DNA from: Streptomyces pyxinicus | Lineage (GTDB): Bacteria > Actinomycetota > Actinomycetes > Streptomycetales > Streptomycetaceae | Direction of reading: 5' to 3' | Assembly: GCF_024753135.1 (NCBI RefSeq) | Contig: NZ_JANUGP010000004.1 | Span: 248,001 to 312,000 of the forward strand | Length of the DNA stretch: 64,000 bases | In this document: piece after piece, positions 33,953-43,495 of the stretch | Layout: the number at the start of each line of letters is the position of its first letter | Position numbering within the stretch: the first letter of the stretch is position 1 | Program-made: the position numbers and the translations under genes | Notes under the pieces: model-generated | What the model was told of the DNA's origin: nothing | Databases searched by the model: none | Seen by the model: only the letters and a program-made list of their open reading frames with translations

Positions 33953-35980
33953 TCACCGCTTGGTGTACGTCAGGCTCTCGCCGCCGTTCCGCTTGGTGCG
34001 CTTGAGGGTGCCGTCCGGGAGGAGGGTGACCTCGGTCGGCTCGCCCGGTGCGCAGGAGGACGCCGGGCGGCCGCTGGTGACGGTGGACGGACCGATCTCC
34101 AACGGCCCCTGCCCGTCCGGCCGTTCGCTGAGCGTCGCCTCGAAGACGCAGTGGTACGACCCGCCGCCCTCGGTGGAGCCGTCCGCGACCAGCGTCAGTA
34201 CGGCGTCGCCCACCTCGCCCTGCCGGATGGTCAGCTCGCGGGTGCCGGCCCCGCCGATCGTGGTCTCCCACGTGCCCAGGTAGGCGTCCGGGACGGACCC
34301 TGAGGGGGACGGAGTCTCCCGCGTCGGCGGCCCCGAGGCCCCGCCCTCCGCCGGCGCGGAGGAGGAGACCGGCGCGGGACTCGCCGTACCGCCGCCGCTG
34401 CTGCCGTCCGTGGCGGCCCCGTTCCGCATCAGCGCGTACACCGTGCCCCCGGCGCCGACCGCCACGACCAGGGCGGCCGCGACGAGCAGCGCGGTGGAGC
34501 GCCGGTCGCGCCGCTCGGGCTCCTGCCCGGTGCCGAGCCCGCCGTCGTCGTAGGGGTACGTGCCCCACGGCTGGGAGCGCTGCCGGGGGTACCCGTACCC
34601 GTCCGGGGCAGGAGGCGGGCCCCACTGCCCGACGACGGTGGGCGAAGGACCGGCCCCGTCGTCCGAGACCGCCCCGTGCTCGGCACCGCCGTCACCCTTC
34701 CCCGCGAAAGCACCGGAGCCGCCCCCACCCTCGGCAGCACCCGCACCCGCCGACGGCGAGAACCCCCCGCCAGGGCCACCCGCACCCGGCGACGAACCCC
34801 GCACAGGCGGCGAGGACGGCAACCCGAACCCGGCACCCGCCCCGCTCGCGCCAGCACCCGCACCCGCACTCGCACTCGCACCCGCCGACTGCGAGAACCC
34901 CCCGCCAGGGCCACCCGCACCCGGCGACGCGTCCCGCACAGGCGGCGAGGGTGGGAAACCGAATCCGAACCCGGCGCCGGGCCCGGACCCGGCGCCGGCC
35001 CCGCCCGCGCCGGCGCCCGGCACCACCCCCACCCCGGCCCCCGCCTCAGCCCCCTCCGGGTCCTCCGTGTCCAGGAGTCGTACCGCGTGGCGGCCGAGCT
35101 GGGCCACCAGGGTGCTCGGGAGCCACGGGTCCAGGGAGCGGCCGCCGGAGACGGTGTCCTGCGCCCCGGTCCGCTCCAGGATCGCGGGCAGCGACGGACG
35201 GGCGCCGGGGTCCTTGCGCAGGCAGTGCCGGACCAGTTCGGCGATGCCCTCCGGCACCCCCGTGAGGTCCGGTTCCTCCTGGGCTATCCGGAACATCAGG
35301 GCGTGCACCCCGCTGTCGGCGGAGCCGAACGGCAGTGCCCCGGTGGCCGCGTAGGCCAGGACCGAGCCCAGGCAGAACACGTCGCAGGCCGGTGTGATCC
35401 GGTCCCCGCGCACCTGTTCCGGCGCCATGAACCCGGGCGAACCGACCAGCGACCCGGTCCGGGTGAGCCCCTCCTCGCCCGCCGAGGTCGTCTCCAGCGC
35501 CCGCGCGATGCCGAAGTCGATGACCCGGGGCCCGTCGATGGTGACCAGCACGTTGGACGGCTTGAGGTCCCGGTGCACGATCCCGGCCGCGTGGATGTCC
35601 TGGAGCGCGTGCGCGAGCCCGGCCGCGAGGATCCGTACCGACCGCTCGGGCAGCGCCCCGTGGTCGTGCCCCACGACCTGCTGGAGGCTCGGCCCGGCCA
35701 CGTACCCGGTGGCCACCCACGGCACGGCCGCCTCGGTGTCCGCGTCCAGCACCGGCGCGGTCCAGTACCCGCCGACCCGGCGCGCGGCCCCCACCTCCTG
35801 CCGGAACCGGGCCCGGAACTCCTCCCGCTCGGCCAGCTCCGCGCGGACCAGCTTCACGGCGACGGTACGGCCCCGGTCCGACCGGGCCAGGTACACGTTC
35901 CCCATGCCGCCCGCGCCCAGCCGGCCGAGCAGCCGGTACGCCCCGATGCGCGACGGATCCCCCGCCCCGAGTCTCTCCAC
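33953..35980 (-). CDS. Membrane Ser/Thr protein kinase (PknB-type)
   Basis: 675 residues from a GTG at 35980. Kinase domain about 12-270: GRLGAGGMGNVYLA loop, VAVKLV lysine, IVHRDLKPSNVL catalytic loop, VIDFGIAR, and MAPEQV. A Gly/Ala/Ser/Pro-rich linker with two 60-bp-repeat copies spans about 305-500. A single membrane helix is near 520 (STALLVAAALVVAVGAGGTVYAL). The extracellular end has a Ser/Pro stalk and a beta domain with two Cys (YHCVFEAT, SSCAPGEP). It has no PASTA repeats. The outside domain probably senses a ligand and the kinase phosphorylates cytosolic targets; both are unknown. Confidence 0.93.
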   Translation of the reverse strand: MERLGAGDPSRIGAYRLLGRLGAGGMGNVYLARSDRGRTVAVKLVRAELAEREEFRARFRQEVGAARRVGGYWTAPVLDADTEAAVPWVATGYVAGPSLQQVVGHDHGALPERSVRILAAGLAHALQDIHAAGIVHRDLKPSNVLVTIDGPRVIDFGIARALETTSAGEEGLTRTGSLVGSPGFMAPEQVRGDRITPACDVFCLGSVLAYAATGALPFGSADSGVHALMFRIAQEEPDLTGVPEGIAELVRHCLRKDPGARPSLPAILERTGAQDTVSGGRSLDPWLPSTLVAQLGRHAVRLLDTEDPEGAEAGAGVGVVPGAGAGGAGAGSGPGAGFGFGFPPSPPVRDASPGAGGPGGGFSQSAGASASAGAGAGASGAGAGFGLPSSPPVRGSSPGAGGPGGGFSPSAGAGAAEGGGGSGAFAGKGDGGAEHGAVSDDGAGPSPTVVGQWGPPPAPDGYGYPRQRSQPWGTYPYDDGGLGTGQEPERRDRRSTALLVAAALVVAVGAGGTVYALMRNGAATDGSSGGGTASPAPVSSSAPAEGGASGPPTRETPSPSGSVPDAYLGTWETTIGGAGTRELTIRQGEVGDAVLTLVADGSTEGGGSYHCVFEATLSERPDGQGPLEIGPSTVTSGRPASSCAPGEPTEVTLLPDGTLKRTKRNGGESLTYTKR
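34756..34950. repeat. Two 60-bp direct repeats (135-bp period) in the kinase linker
   Basis: 34756-34815 and 34891-34950 match at 57 of 60 positions by eye. They keep frame and encode the SPPVRxxSPGAGGPGGGFS block twice. Confidence 0.85.
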
Positions 35981-36224
35981 CTCGCGCCGCCTTCTCCCCA
36001 GAGGTTCCGCACAGGTCTCGCAACGGACCGAGGATAGTGCGGCCGTACGGACCGGCGCGGGGCCGAGGCCTCCACGGTTGCGTAACGGCCCGGAAGCCCC
36101 AGCAGCCCCGTACCCTGCCCGCCCCCGCCGTCGCGCACCGTCGACAACCTGTCGCGGATTGCCCCCGCCCACGGAACAGGACGCCGATACCCCTTCCGCA
36201 TCGCGGACATTTACGCTCGCGGGC

Positions 36225-37580
36225 ATGACCCCTCAGCCCAACCCCGACGCCGGCGCCGCAGTGAAGGCCGCGGACCGCGCGCACGTCTTCCACTCCTGGT
36301 CCGCGCAGGACCTCATCGACCCGCTCGCCGTCGCCGGCGCCGAGGGGTCGTACTTCTGGGACTACGACGGCACGCGGTACCTGGACTTCACCAGCGGGCT
36401 CGTGTTCACCAACATCGGCTACCAGCACCCGAAGGTCGTCGCGGCGATCCAGGAGCAGGCCGCGCGGATGACGACCTTCGCGCCCGCCTTCGCCGTGGAG
36501 GCCCGCTCGGAGGCGGCCCGGCTGATCGCCGAGCGGACCCCCGGCGACCTGGACAAGATCTTCTTCACCAACGGCGGCGCGGACGCCGTCGAGCACGCGG
36601 TGCGCATGGCCCGGCTGCACACGGGCCGCCCGAAGGTGCTCTCGGCGTACCGCTCGTACCACGGCGGCACCCAGCAGGCCGTGAACCTCACCGGCGACCC
36701 GCGCCGCTGGGCCTCCGACAACGGCAGCGCCGGGGTCGTCCACTTCTGGGCGCCGTTCCTCTACCGCTCCCGCTTCTACGCGGAGACCGAGGAGCAGGAG
36801 ACCGCGCGGGCCCTGGAGCACCTGGAGACGACGATCGCCTTCGAGGGCCCGTCGACGATCGCCGCGATCATCCTGGAGACCATCCCCGGCACGGCCGGGA
36901 TCATGGTCCCGCCGCCCGGCTACCTGGCCGGCGTGCGCGCGCTCTGCGACACGTACGGGATCGTCTTCGTCCTGGACGAGGTGATGGCCGGTTTCGGCCG
37001 TACCGGCGAGTGGTTCGCGGCCGACCTGTTCGGCGTCGTCCCGGACCTGATGACCTTCGCCAAGGGGGTCAACTCGGGCTATGTGCCGCTCGGCGGGGTC
37101 GCCATCTCGCCAGAGATCGCGGAGACCTTCGGCAAGCGGCCCTACCCGGGCGGGCTGACCTACTCGGGGCACCCGCTGGCCTGCGCCGCGGCCGTCGCCA
37201 CGATCAACGCGATGGCCGAGGAGGGCGTCGTGGAGAACGCCAGGCGGCTCGGCGCGAGCGTGGTCGGCCCGGCCCTCGCGGAGCTGGCCGCCCGGCACCC
37301 GAGCGTCGGCGAGGTGCGCGGTGTCGGCATGTTCTGGGCGCTTGAGCTGGTCAGGGACCGGGTGACCCGGGAGCCGCTGGTGCCGTACAACGCGGCCGGC
37401 GACGCGAACGCGCCGATGGCCGCCTTCGCCGGTGCCGCGAAGAAGCACGGCCTGTGGCCCTTCGTGAACATGAACCGGACGCATGTCGTGCCGCCGTGCA
37501 ACGCGACCGAGGCCGAGCTGAAGGAGGGCCTGGCCGCCCTTGACGCCGCGCTCACGGTGGCCGACGAGTACACGGTGTAG
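36225..37580 (+). CDS. Class III PLP-dependent aminotransferase
   Basis: 451 residues from an ATG at 36225. Fold-type I subgroup II features: FTNGGADAVEHAVRMARLHTGR, SYHGGT, FVLDEVMAGFGRTG (Asp binding the pyridine N) and the PLP lysine in TFAKGVNSGYVPLGG. Such enzymes act on beta-alanine, GABA, taurine or similar omega-amino donors. The following GntR gene probably controls it. The substrate cannot be fixed from sequence; it was annotated only to family. Confidence 0.93.
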   Translation: MTPQPNPDAGAAVKAADRAHVFHSWSAQDLIDPLAVAGAEGSYFWDYDGTRYLDFTSGLVFTNIGYQHPKVVAAIQEQAARMTTFAPAFAVEARSEAARLIAERTPGDLDKIFFTNGGADAVEHAVRMARLHTGRPKVLSAYRSYHGGTQQAVNLTGDPRRWASDNGSAGVVHFWAPFLYRSRFYAETEEQETARALEHLETTIAFEGPSTIAAIILETIPGTAGIMVPPPGYLAGVRALCDTYGIVFVLDEVMAGFGRTGEWFAADLFGVVPDLMTFAKGVNSGYVPLGGVAISPEIAETFGKRPYPGGLTYSGHPLACAAAVATINAMAEEGVVENARRLGASVVGPALAELAARHPSVGEVRGVGMFWALELVRDRVTREPLVPYNAAGDANAPMAAFAGAAKKHGLWPFVNMNRTHVVPPCNATEAELKEGLAALDAALTVADEYTV

Positions 37581-37600
37581 CGGGTCCGGACCGGTACCGG

Positions 37601-37626
37601 CGGCGGCAGGTACGGACCTGCCGCCG
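37601..37626 (+). terminator. Hairpin after the aminotransferase gene
   Basis: CGGCGGCAGGT-ACGG-ACCTGCCGCCG forms an 11-bp stem with a 4-base loop, 21 bp past the stop. Confidence 0.75.
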
Positions 37627-37684
37627 GCGGGGGCCGAACGCGTAAGGTGACGTGCTCGTAGACGTTGGTGAATACGTGCGAGTA

Positions 37685-37701
37685 CGTCACCCACACGTGT
37701 G
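37685..37701. promoter_or_regulatory. Palindromic motif upstream of the GntR gene
   Basis: CGTCACCCACACGTGTG, with core palindrome CACACGTGTG, ends 14 bp before the GntR start. The identical 17-mer recurs upstream of the spermidine-synthase-like gene (57574-57590). A shared operator is possible, perhaps for this regulator. Confidence 0.4.
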
Positions 37702-37715
37702 AGGAGAATCCGGCC

Positions 37716-38411
37716 ATGCCCGGCACCGGCCCCGTCACCCGCAGCACGCTGCGCCAGCAGATCGCGGACGCGCTCCGGGACGAGGTGCTGGCCGGGCGGC
37801 TGCGGCCGGGCCGGGCGTTCACCGTGAAGGAGATAGCCGACCAGTACGGCGTCTCGGCCACCCCGGTGCGCGAGGCGCTGGTGGACCTGTCGGCGCAGGG
37901 CATCCTGGAGGCCGACCAGCACCGCGGGTTCCGGGTGCCCGAGTACTCCCTCGCCGACTACCGGAGCATGCTGGAGGCCCGGGGCCTGGTCACGGAGGGC
38001 ATGTTCCGGGCCCTCACCGCGGGCCACCCGGCCTTCGCCACCCCGGCCGGTGACCCGCGTACGGCGGCGGCGCTGGCCACCGTGCGGCGCCGGGGCGAGG
38101 AGGCCGCCCGGGCCGCCGCGGCCGGCGACCTCACCGTCCTGATCGGCTACGACCTGCGCTTCTGGCGCGAGCTGAGCGCCCTGTTCGGCAACCCCCATCT
38201 CGGCGACTTCCTGGACCGGCTGCGCGTGCGGTCCTGGGTCTGCGCCGTCCAGCACCTGCTGCGCCTGCCCGAGCTGCGCGGCCGGCTGTGGGCCGGGCAC
38301 CCGGACCTGGTGGACGCGCTGGCCCGCCGCGACGCCCAGGCCGCGCGCGCGGTCGTCGCCGCCGCCAACGCGCACGCGCTGACGCTGCTGGAAGAGCTGG
38401 CGGCCGGGTAA
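37716..38411 (+). CDS. GntR-family (FadR-type) transcriptional regulator
   Basis: 231 residues from an ATG at 37716 with GAGGAGAA upstream. Winged helix at about 8-70 (LRQQIADALRDEVLAGRLRPG, then EIADQYGVSATPVREAL). The C-terminal all-helical FCD-type ligand domain follows. Tandem to the class III aminotransferase, so a repressor responding to its substrate is likely. A palindrome overlaps its promoter region, consistent with autoregulation. Confidence 0.92.
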   Translation: MPGTGPVTRSTLRQQIADALRDEVLAGRLRPGRAFTVKEIADQYGVSATPVREALVDLSAQGILEADQHRGFRVPEYSLADYRSMLEARGLVTEGMFRALTAGHPAFATPAGDPRTAAALATVRRRGEEAARAAAAGDLTVLIGYDLRFWRELSALFGNPHLGDFLDRLRVRSWVCAVQHLLRLPELRGRLWAGHPDLVDALARRDAQAARAVVAAANAHALTLLEELAAG

Positions 38412-38519
38412 GTGACCGGTACGGTCCGGGGGGCAGCCGCGCCCGGGCCGCAGCGACTACCCTGCCCTGACCACCTGCTGCGTGCGTGATCATGCGCTGC
38501 CGATGCGAGGAGTCCTCTT

Positions 38520-39170
38520 TTGGCCTGTGACCTGTGGCTGGTACCGCTCGTCGACGTGTTGTGCCACACCCCGGACAACCCGTTCGCCGAGGAACTCGCG
38601 CAATACAACAAGGCGCTGGCCGAGGCCGGGCTCCCGCCGGTGCCGGTGTACCAGTACATGCCGGGCCTGTCCGGAGACGTCGCCCCGGTGGCCGGCTTCG
38701 ACTACGACGCCCTGCACTTCCTGCGCCGGGTGTACCTGCTCCAGGTCTGCGGCCTGCCGGTGACACCGGTGGACGAACTCGGCGGCGACTACGAGCAGTT
38801 GCTGGAGATGTTCGAGTCCACGGCCCAGCAGTCCCACCTGGTCTGGCACTACGACCACGCGGGCGCCTACGTCCCGGTCGACTTCCCGCACCCGCTCTCC
38901 AACGACGAACTGCTCGCGGGCGGCGGCCCGTTGGGCTCCGCGCAGGCCCTGCTGCGGGAACTGGAGTACGCGGCCCCCTCGATCGGCATCGACCCGGCCA
39001 ACCCCCCGGCCGCCCCCGCCCCGCCGGCCGCGCCGACCGAGCTGGAGGAGCCGGCCGTACCGGCCCCCTACGACCCCAGCCCCTTCGCCCGCGAACGGCA
39101 CGTCTGGCTCGGCCTGCACGCGGCGGCGACCCGCTCCCTGGCCCAGGGCTCGATGATCGTGTTCAGCTGA
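38520..39170 (+). CDS. Conserved hypothetical protein
   Basis: 216 residues from a TTG at 38520, with GAGGAG about eight bases upstream. Soluble, with no signal or membrane helix. Distinctive parts: PLVDVLCHTPDNPFAEELAQ, a YLLQVCGLP strand and WHYDHAGAYVPVDFPHPL, then a Pro/Ala-rich linker before a final ERHVWLGLHAAATRS. It looks like a conserved Streptomyces protein found near purA; I do not recognise a function. Confidence 0.8.
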   Translation: MACDLWLVPLVDVLCHTPDNPFAEELAQYNKALAEAGLPPVPVYQYMPGLSGDVAPVAGFDYDALHFLRRVYLLQVCGLPVTPVDELGGDYEQLLEMFESTAQQSHLVWHYDHAGAYVPVDFPHPLSNDELLAGGGPLGSAQALLRELEYAAPSIGIDPANPPAAPAPPAAPTELEEPAVPAPYDPSPFARERHVWLGLHAAATRSLAQGSMIVFS

Positions 39171-39185
39171 ACCCGGGGAGCCCCG

Positions 39186-39413
39186 CTAGGCACTCGGCGC
39201 CGAGGCGCGGCCGACGAGTCTGATCTCCGGGGGCCACAGGACGGCCGTCGCCAGCAGCAGGGACGGGCCCAGGTGGACCGGGCAGACCCGCAGGGCCGGC
39301 CGGTGGTGGCGGGTGACCTCGAAGACGGCCGGGTCGGAGCAATCGGGCCCGTCGGAGCGGGTGCCGTCCTCGCCGTAGGGGCCCCGGCAGAGGGGGTTGC
39401 GGTGGGTGCTCAT
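39186..39413 (-). CDS. Small hypothetical protein
   Basis: 75 residues from an ATG at 39413. It has three Cys and several His in the first 50 residues (NPLCRGPYGED, PDCSDPA, HHRPALRVCPVH), compatible with metal binding, then a short hydrophobic stretch. It lies downstream of purA beyond a strong terminator, so it must have its own promoter or be poorly expressed. No family recognised. Confidence 0.55.
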   Translation of the reverse strand: MSTHRNPLCRGPYGEDGTRSDGPDCSDPAVFEVTRHHRPALRVCPVHLGPSLLLATAVLWPPEIRLVGRASAPSA

Positions 39414-39437
39414 GGTCCATTGCACCCCGCCGTACGC

Positions 39438-39486
39438 GAAAGCGCCCGCCGGGACCGCCCCGGAGGGCGGACCGGCGGGCGCTTTC
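39438..39486 (-). terminator. Strong terminator after purA
   Basis: Fifteen bases GAAAGCGCCCGCCGG (39438-39452) pair exactly with 39472-39486, enclosing a second GC-rich stem. It lies 11 bp past the purA stop. Confidence 0.9.
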
Positions 39487-39496
39487 GGCACCGGGA

Positions 39497-40780
39497 CTAC
39501 AGGAACGAGTTGATCTCGATCGTCTCGTCACGGCCCGGGCCCACGCCGATCGCGGAGATCGGGGCGCCGGACATCTCCTCCAGGGCCTTGACGTAGTTCT
39601 GCGCGTTCTTCGGCAGGTCGGAGAAGGACTTGGCCTTGGTGATGTCCTCCGACCAGCCCGGCAGCGTCTCGTAGACCGGCTTCGCGTGGTGGAAGTCGGT
39701 CTGCGAGTACGGCAGCTCCTCGACCCGCTTGCCGTCGATCTCGTACGCCACGCAGACCGGGATCTCCTCCCAGCCGGTCAGCACGTCCAGCTTGGTGAGG
39801 AAGAAGTCGGTCAGGCCGTTCACACGGGTCGCGTAGCGGGCGATGACCGCGTCGAACCAGCCGCAGCGGCGGTCCCGGCCGGTGGTGACGCCCCGCTCGC
39901 CGCCGATGCGGCGCAGCGCCTCGCCGTCCTCGTCGAACAGCTCGGTCGGGAACGGGCCCGCGCCGACCCGGGTCGTGTAGGCCTTGAGGATGCCGATGAC
40001 CCGGCTGATCTTCGTCGGGCCCACGCCTGCACCGGTGCAGGCGCCGCCCGCGGTCGGGTTCGAGGAGGTGACGAAGGGGTACGTGCCGTGGTCGATGTCC
40101 AGCAGCGTGCCCTGGCCGCCCTCGAAGAGCACGACCTTGTCGTCCTCCAGGGCCTGGTTGAGCAGCAGCACCGTGTCGGCGACGTAGGGCCGCAGCTTCT
40201 CCGCGTAGCCCAGCAGTTCCTCGACCACCTGCTCGGCGGCGATGGCGCGGCGGTTGTAGAGCTTGGTCAGGATCTGGTTCTTGACGTCGAGCGCCGCCTC
40301 CACCTTCTGCAGGAGGATCGACTCGTCGTACAGGTCCTGGACCCGGATGCCCACGCGGTTGATCTTGTCGGCGTAGGTCGGGCCGATGCCCCGGCCGGTG
40401 GTACCGATCTTGCGCTTGCCGAGGAAGCGTTCCGTCACCTTGTCGACGGTCACGTTGTACGGCGTGATGATGTGCGCGTTTCCGCTGATGAGGAGCTTGG
40501 ACGTGTCGACGCCGCGCTCGTTCAGACCGCTCAGCTCGGAGAGCAGGACCGACGGGTCGACGACGACACCGTTTCCGATGACCGGCGTACAGCCGGGCGA
40601 GAGGATTCCGGAAGGGAGCAGGTGGAGCGCGTACTTCTGGTCGCCGACGACGACCGTGTGGCCGGCGTTGTTGCCGCCCTGGTAGCGCACTACATAGTCC
40701 ACCGAGCCACCGAGCAGGTCGGTGGCCTTCCCCTTGCCTTCGTCACCCCACTGAGCACCGAGCAGCACAAGTGCGGGCAC
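39497..40780 (-). CDS. purA: Adenylosuccinate synthetase
   Basis: 427 residues. [11 protein letters not shown] at 8-18 is the GTP/IMP loop; [22 protein letters not shown] and the C-terminal guanine-binding region complete the family signatures. It joins IMP and aspartate using GTP, the first step to AMP. Usual length, monocistronic, flanked by a strong terminator and a divergent gene. Confidence 0.98.
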   Translation of the reverse strand: MPALVLLGAQWGDEGKGKATDLLGGSVDYVVRYQGGNNAGHTVVVGDQKYALHLLPSGILSPGCTPVIGNGVVVDPSVLLSELSGLNERGVDTSKLLISGNAHIITPYNVTVDKVTERFLGKRKIGTTGRGIGPTYADKINRVGIRVQDLYDESILLQKVEAALDVKNQILTKLYNRRAIAAEQVVEELLGYAEKLRPYVADTVLLLNQALEDDKVVLFEGGQGTLLDIDHGTYPFVTSSNPTAGGACTGAGVGPTKISRVIGILKAYTTRVGAGPFPTELFDEDGEALRRIGGERGVTTGRDRRCGWFDAVIARYATRVNGLTDFFLTKLDVLTGWEEIPVCVAYEIDGKRVEELPYSQTDFHHAKPVYETLPGWSEDITKAKSFSDLPKNAQNYVKALEEMSGAPISAIGVGPGRDETIEINSFL

Positions 40781-40907
40781 GCGCGTACACCCCTTCCGGG
40801 CGGGGCATGTCCAAGGTCGGGGGCGCGGGCGTAAGGTTCACCGCCGCGTACCACCGCGACCGCCGTTGGTCGCACAACCGTCGGACCGGATGCCCCGGAA
40901 TAGACGA

Positions 40908-40935
40908 AGCCCCTGGCGCAATAGCGCAAGGGGCT
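40908..40935. terminator. Hairpin in the purA/lipid-kinase divergent spacer
   Basis: AGCCCCT pairs with AGGGGCT and GCGC with GCGC, making a stem broken by a small bulge. Being between divergent genes, it may be a 5' leader attenuator or transcription block rather than an ordinary terminator. Confidence 0.4.
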
Positions 40936-40977
40936 CTTGCACAAAGATGCTACCCGAGGAAGCGAGGCAGGACCGAG

Positions 40978-41835
40978 GTGGCGACTTCCGCGACGTCCGA
41001 TCAGCTGCTGGTGATCATCGATCCGATGGCCCGACAGGCGGACGGGGAGGCCGTACGGATCGCGAAAGACGTGCTCAGCGCGGGTGCGGCGACCAAGGTG
41101 TGCCTTCCGGAGGGGCCGGAGGAATTCGCCCGCGCGCTGGGCCGTCGGGGGGCCCGGCGCCCGGTGGTCGTCGGCGACGACCGCGCCCTGGTCCGGGCCG
41201 TGACCCTGCTGCACCGCCGGCGCGAGCTGGCCGGGTGCGCGCTGTCCGTGGTCCCGGTGGGCGACAGCGCGCTGGCCGAGTCCCTCGGGGTGCCGGGCGG
41301 CCCGGTGGCGGCGGCCCGGACCGTGCTGGAGGGCGCGGAGCACCGCCTTGACCTGCTGGTCGACGACAGCGACGGGGTGGTGCTTGGCGCGCTGGCCATC
41401 CCGCCGGCGCCGGTGCGGGCGGTGATGGAGGCGGCGGCGGTGCCGGTGGCGGCCGGGCGGCCCTGGCTGCGTTCGACGTACCGCTCCCTGGTGCGCACCC
41501 TGGCCGTCTCCCGCCCGGTCCGGCTGCCCGCCATCCCCGCGCCGGGGCCCGCGCGGCTGCGGGTGGAGGTGGACGGCGAGACGGTCGTGGACCTGGACCA
41601 GCCCGTCGAGGCGGTCTCGGTGGTCCCGGGCCCCGGCGGCCTGGCCTCGGTGGAGGTACGGCCGCTGTCGCTGGGCGCCGAGGCCACCCCGGTTCGGGCC
41701 GCGGGCCGCACGGTGACGGTCACGGGCGCCGACTTCCGCTACCGGGCGGACGCGGCGGTCGCGGGTCCGGTACGGCGCCGCACCTGGACGGTGCGGGAGG
41801 GCGCCTGGGGGCTGACGCTGCCCACCGCTCACTGA
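40978..41835 (+). CDS. Diacylglycerol-kinase-family protein (lipid kinase-like)
   Basis: 285 residues from a GTG at 40978. The N-terminal half resembles the DAGK/NAD-kinase catalytic fold (LLVIIDPMARQADGEA, then RPVVVGDDRALVRAV, VVPVGDSALAESLGV), and the C-terminal half is a beta-sandwich (RLRVEVDGETVVDLDQP). The expected GGDGT is replaced by VGDDRA and the NDFAR-like box by GDSALAES, so catalysis may be altered or lost. Conserved in Streptomyces next to purA. Confidence 0.75.
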   Translation: MATSATSDQLLVIIDPMARQADGEAVRIAKDVLSAGAATKVCLPEGPEEFARALGRRGARRPVVVGDDRALVRAVTLLHRRRELAGCALSVVPVGDSALAESLGVPGGPVAAARTVLEGAEHRLDLLVDDSDGVVLGALAIPPAPVRAVMEAAAVPVAAGRPWLRSTYRSLVRTLAVSRPVRLPAIPAPGPARLRVEVDGETVVDLDQPVEAVSVVPGPGGLASVEVRPLSLGAEATPVRAAGRTVTVTGADFRYRADAAVAGPVRRRTWTVREGAWGLTLPTAH

Positions 41836-41962
41836 CGGCTGCCGCCCCCTAAAGGTCTCGTGACACATATTTAACCGCGCCGACCCCTTCCCGAGCCGGT
41901 GCCTCGTCCACCATCCTGCTCCATCAGGACGCAAGGGCGAGGCGCGTGGAAGGGGCCGGTCG

Positions 41963-43483
41963 ATGGCAGTGGACGAGGGTGTCACGGAGGATGCCGCCGG
42001 GGCGGCACGAGCGGACGGCGAAACGGTTCATCGGCTGAAGCCCAACGCCGTGGGGATGCTCGGTGTGGTCTTCATGGCCGTCGCCACCGCCGCGCCGATC
42101 ACCGCGATGACCGGCAATGTGCCCTTCATGGTGTCGTCCGGCAACGGCGTCGGCGCCCCGGCGAGCTACCTCGTCGCAATGGTCGTCCTGGCAATCTTTT
42201 CCGTCGGTTTCACCTCGATGGCCAAGCACATCACCTCCACCGGCGCCTTCTACGGCTTCATCTCCTACGGCCTCGGCCGCACCGTCGGACTGGCCTCCGG
42301 ACTGCTCGCCACCTTCGCCTACGTCGTCTTCGAACCGGCGCTGATCGGCATCTTCTCCACCTTCGCCACCACCACCCTGAAGGACCAGACCGGCACCGAC
42401 GTGCCATGGTGGGCGTTCGCGATGGTGATGCTCGCGGTGAACGCCCTGGGCACCTGGTTCGGCGTCAGCGTCGCCGAGAAGCTGCTGGTGGTGCTGCTGG
42501 CCACCGAGGTCACCGTGCTGGCGGCCATGGCGGTGTCGGTGGCCGTGCACGGCGGCGGCCCGCACGGCTTCACGTTCGCGCCCGTCGACCCGGTCAACGC
42601 CTTCAAGGGCACCTCCGCCGGGCTCGGGCTCTTCTTCGCCTTCTGGTCCTGGGTCGGCTTCGAGTCGACGGCGATGTACGGCGAGGAATCCCGCGATCCC
42701 AAGCGGATCATCCCGAGGGCGACGATGGTCAGTGTGCTCGGCGTGGGCGTCTTCTACGTCCTCGTCTCCTGGATGGCGATCACCGGCAACGGCGAGGCCG
42801 AGGCGGTGCGGGCGGCGTCCTCCGCCAACCCGCTCTCCCTGTTCTTCAACCCCACCGAGCGCTACGTCGGCCACTGGGCGGTCGACGTCATGCAGTGGCT
42901 GATGATCACCGGTTCGCTGGCCTGCGGCATGGCCTTCCACAACTGCGCCGCCCGCTACCTGTACGCGCTGGGCCGCGAGGGCGTACTGCCGTCGCTGAAG
43001 CGCACCGTCGGACGCACCCACGCCCGGCACGGCTCCCCGCACGTGGCGGGGCTGGTGCAGACGGCCGTCAGCGCGGTGCTGATCGGCGCCTTCTGGGCGG
43101 CCGGCAAGGACCCCTACACCGGCACCTACGTCCTGCTCGCCATCCTCGGCACCATGGCGATCCTGGTCGTCCAGGCCGTGTGCTCCTTCGCCGTGCTCTG
43201 GTACTTCCGCTCCCACCACCCCGAGAGCCGGCACTGGTTCCGCACCTTCACCGCCCCGCTGCTCGGCGGCGTCGCGATGCTCGCCGTGGTCGTGCTGCTG
43301 GTCTCCCACATGGGTGCGGCGGCCGGGCCCGAGTCCGGCTCCCTGGTGCTGCGGGCCACACCCTGGCTGGTGGCCCTGATCGCGGCGACCGGCGTCGGCT
43401 ACGCCCAGTACCTCAGGCGCCGGGCCCCCGAGCGGTACGCGCTGCTGGGCCGGACGGTGCTGGAGGAGACGAAGGAACGCTGA
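41963..43483 (+). CDS. APC-family amino acid permease
   Basis: 506 residues, ATG at 41963. About 12 membrane helices. The first contains VFMAVATAAPITAMTGN, helix 6 FFAFWSWVGFESTAMYGEE, both typical of APC transporters, where helices 1 and 6 bind the substrate. Long Gly-poor loops are absent. The N- and C-termini are cytoplasmic and charged. Likely imports an amino acid or amine by proton symport; the substrate is unknown. Confidence 0.92.
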   Translation: MAVDEGVTEDAAGAARADGETVHRLKPNAVGMLGVVFMAVATAAPITAMTGNVPFMVSSGNGVGAPASYLVAMVVLAIFSVGFTSMAKHITSTGAFYGFISYGLGRTVGLASGLLATFAYVVFEPALIGIFSTFATTTLKDQTGTDVPWWAFAMVMLAVNALGTWFGVSVAEKLLVVLLATEVTVLAAMAVSVAVHGGGPHGFTFAPVDPVNAFKGTSAGLGLFFAFWSWVGFESTAMYGEESRDPKRIIPRATMVSVLGVGVFYVLVSWMAITGNGEAEAVRAASSANPLSLFFNPTERYVGHWAVDVMQWLMITGSLACGMAFHNCAARYLYALGREGVLPSLKRTVGRTHARHGSPHVAGLVQTAVSAVLIGAFWAAGKDPYTGTYVLLAILGTMAILVVQAVCSFAVLWYFRSHHPESRHWFRTFTAPLLGGVAMLAVVVLLVSHMGAAAGPESGSLVLRATPWLVALIAATGVGYAQYLRRRAPERYALLGRTVLEETKER

Positions 43484-43495
43484 CGCTCCCCCGGC

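Noticed and set aside
35046..38375. 1109-codon minus-strand frame
   Set aside because: Antisense to the aminotransferase and GntR genes and out of frame with the kinase.
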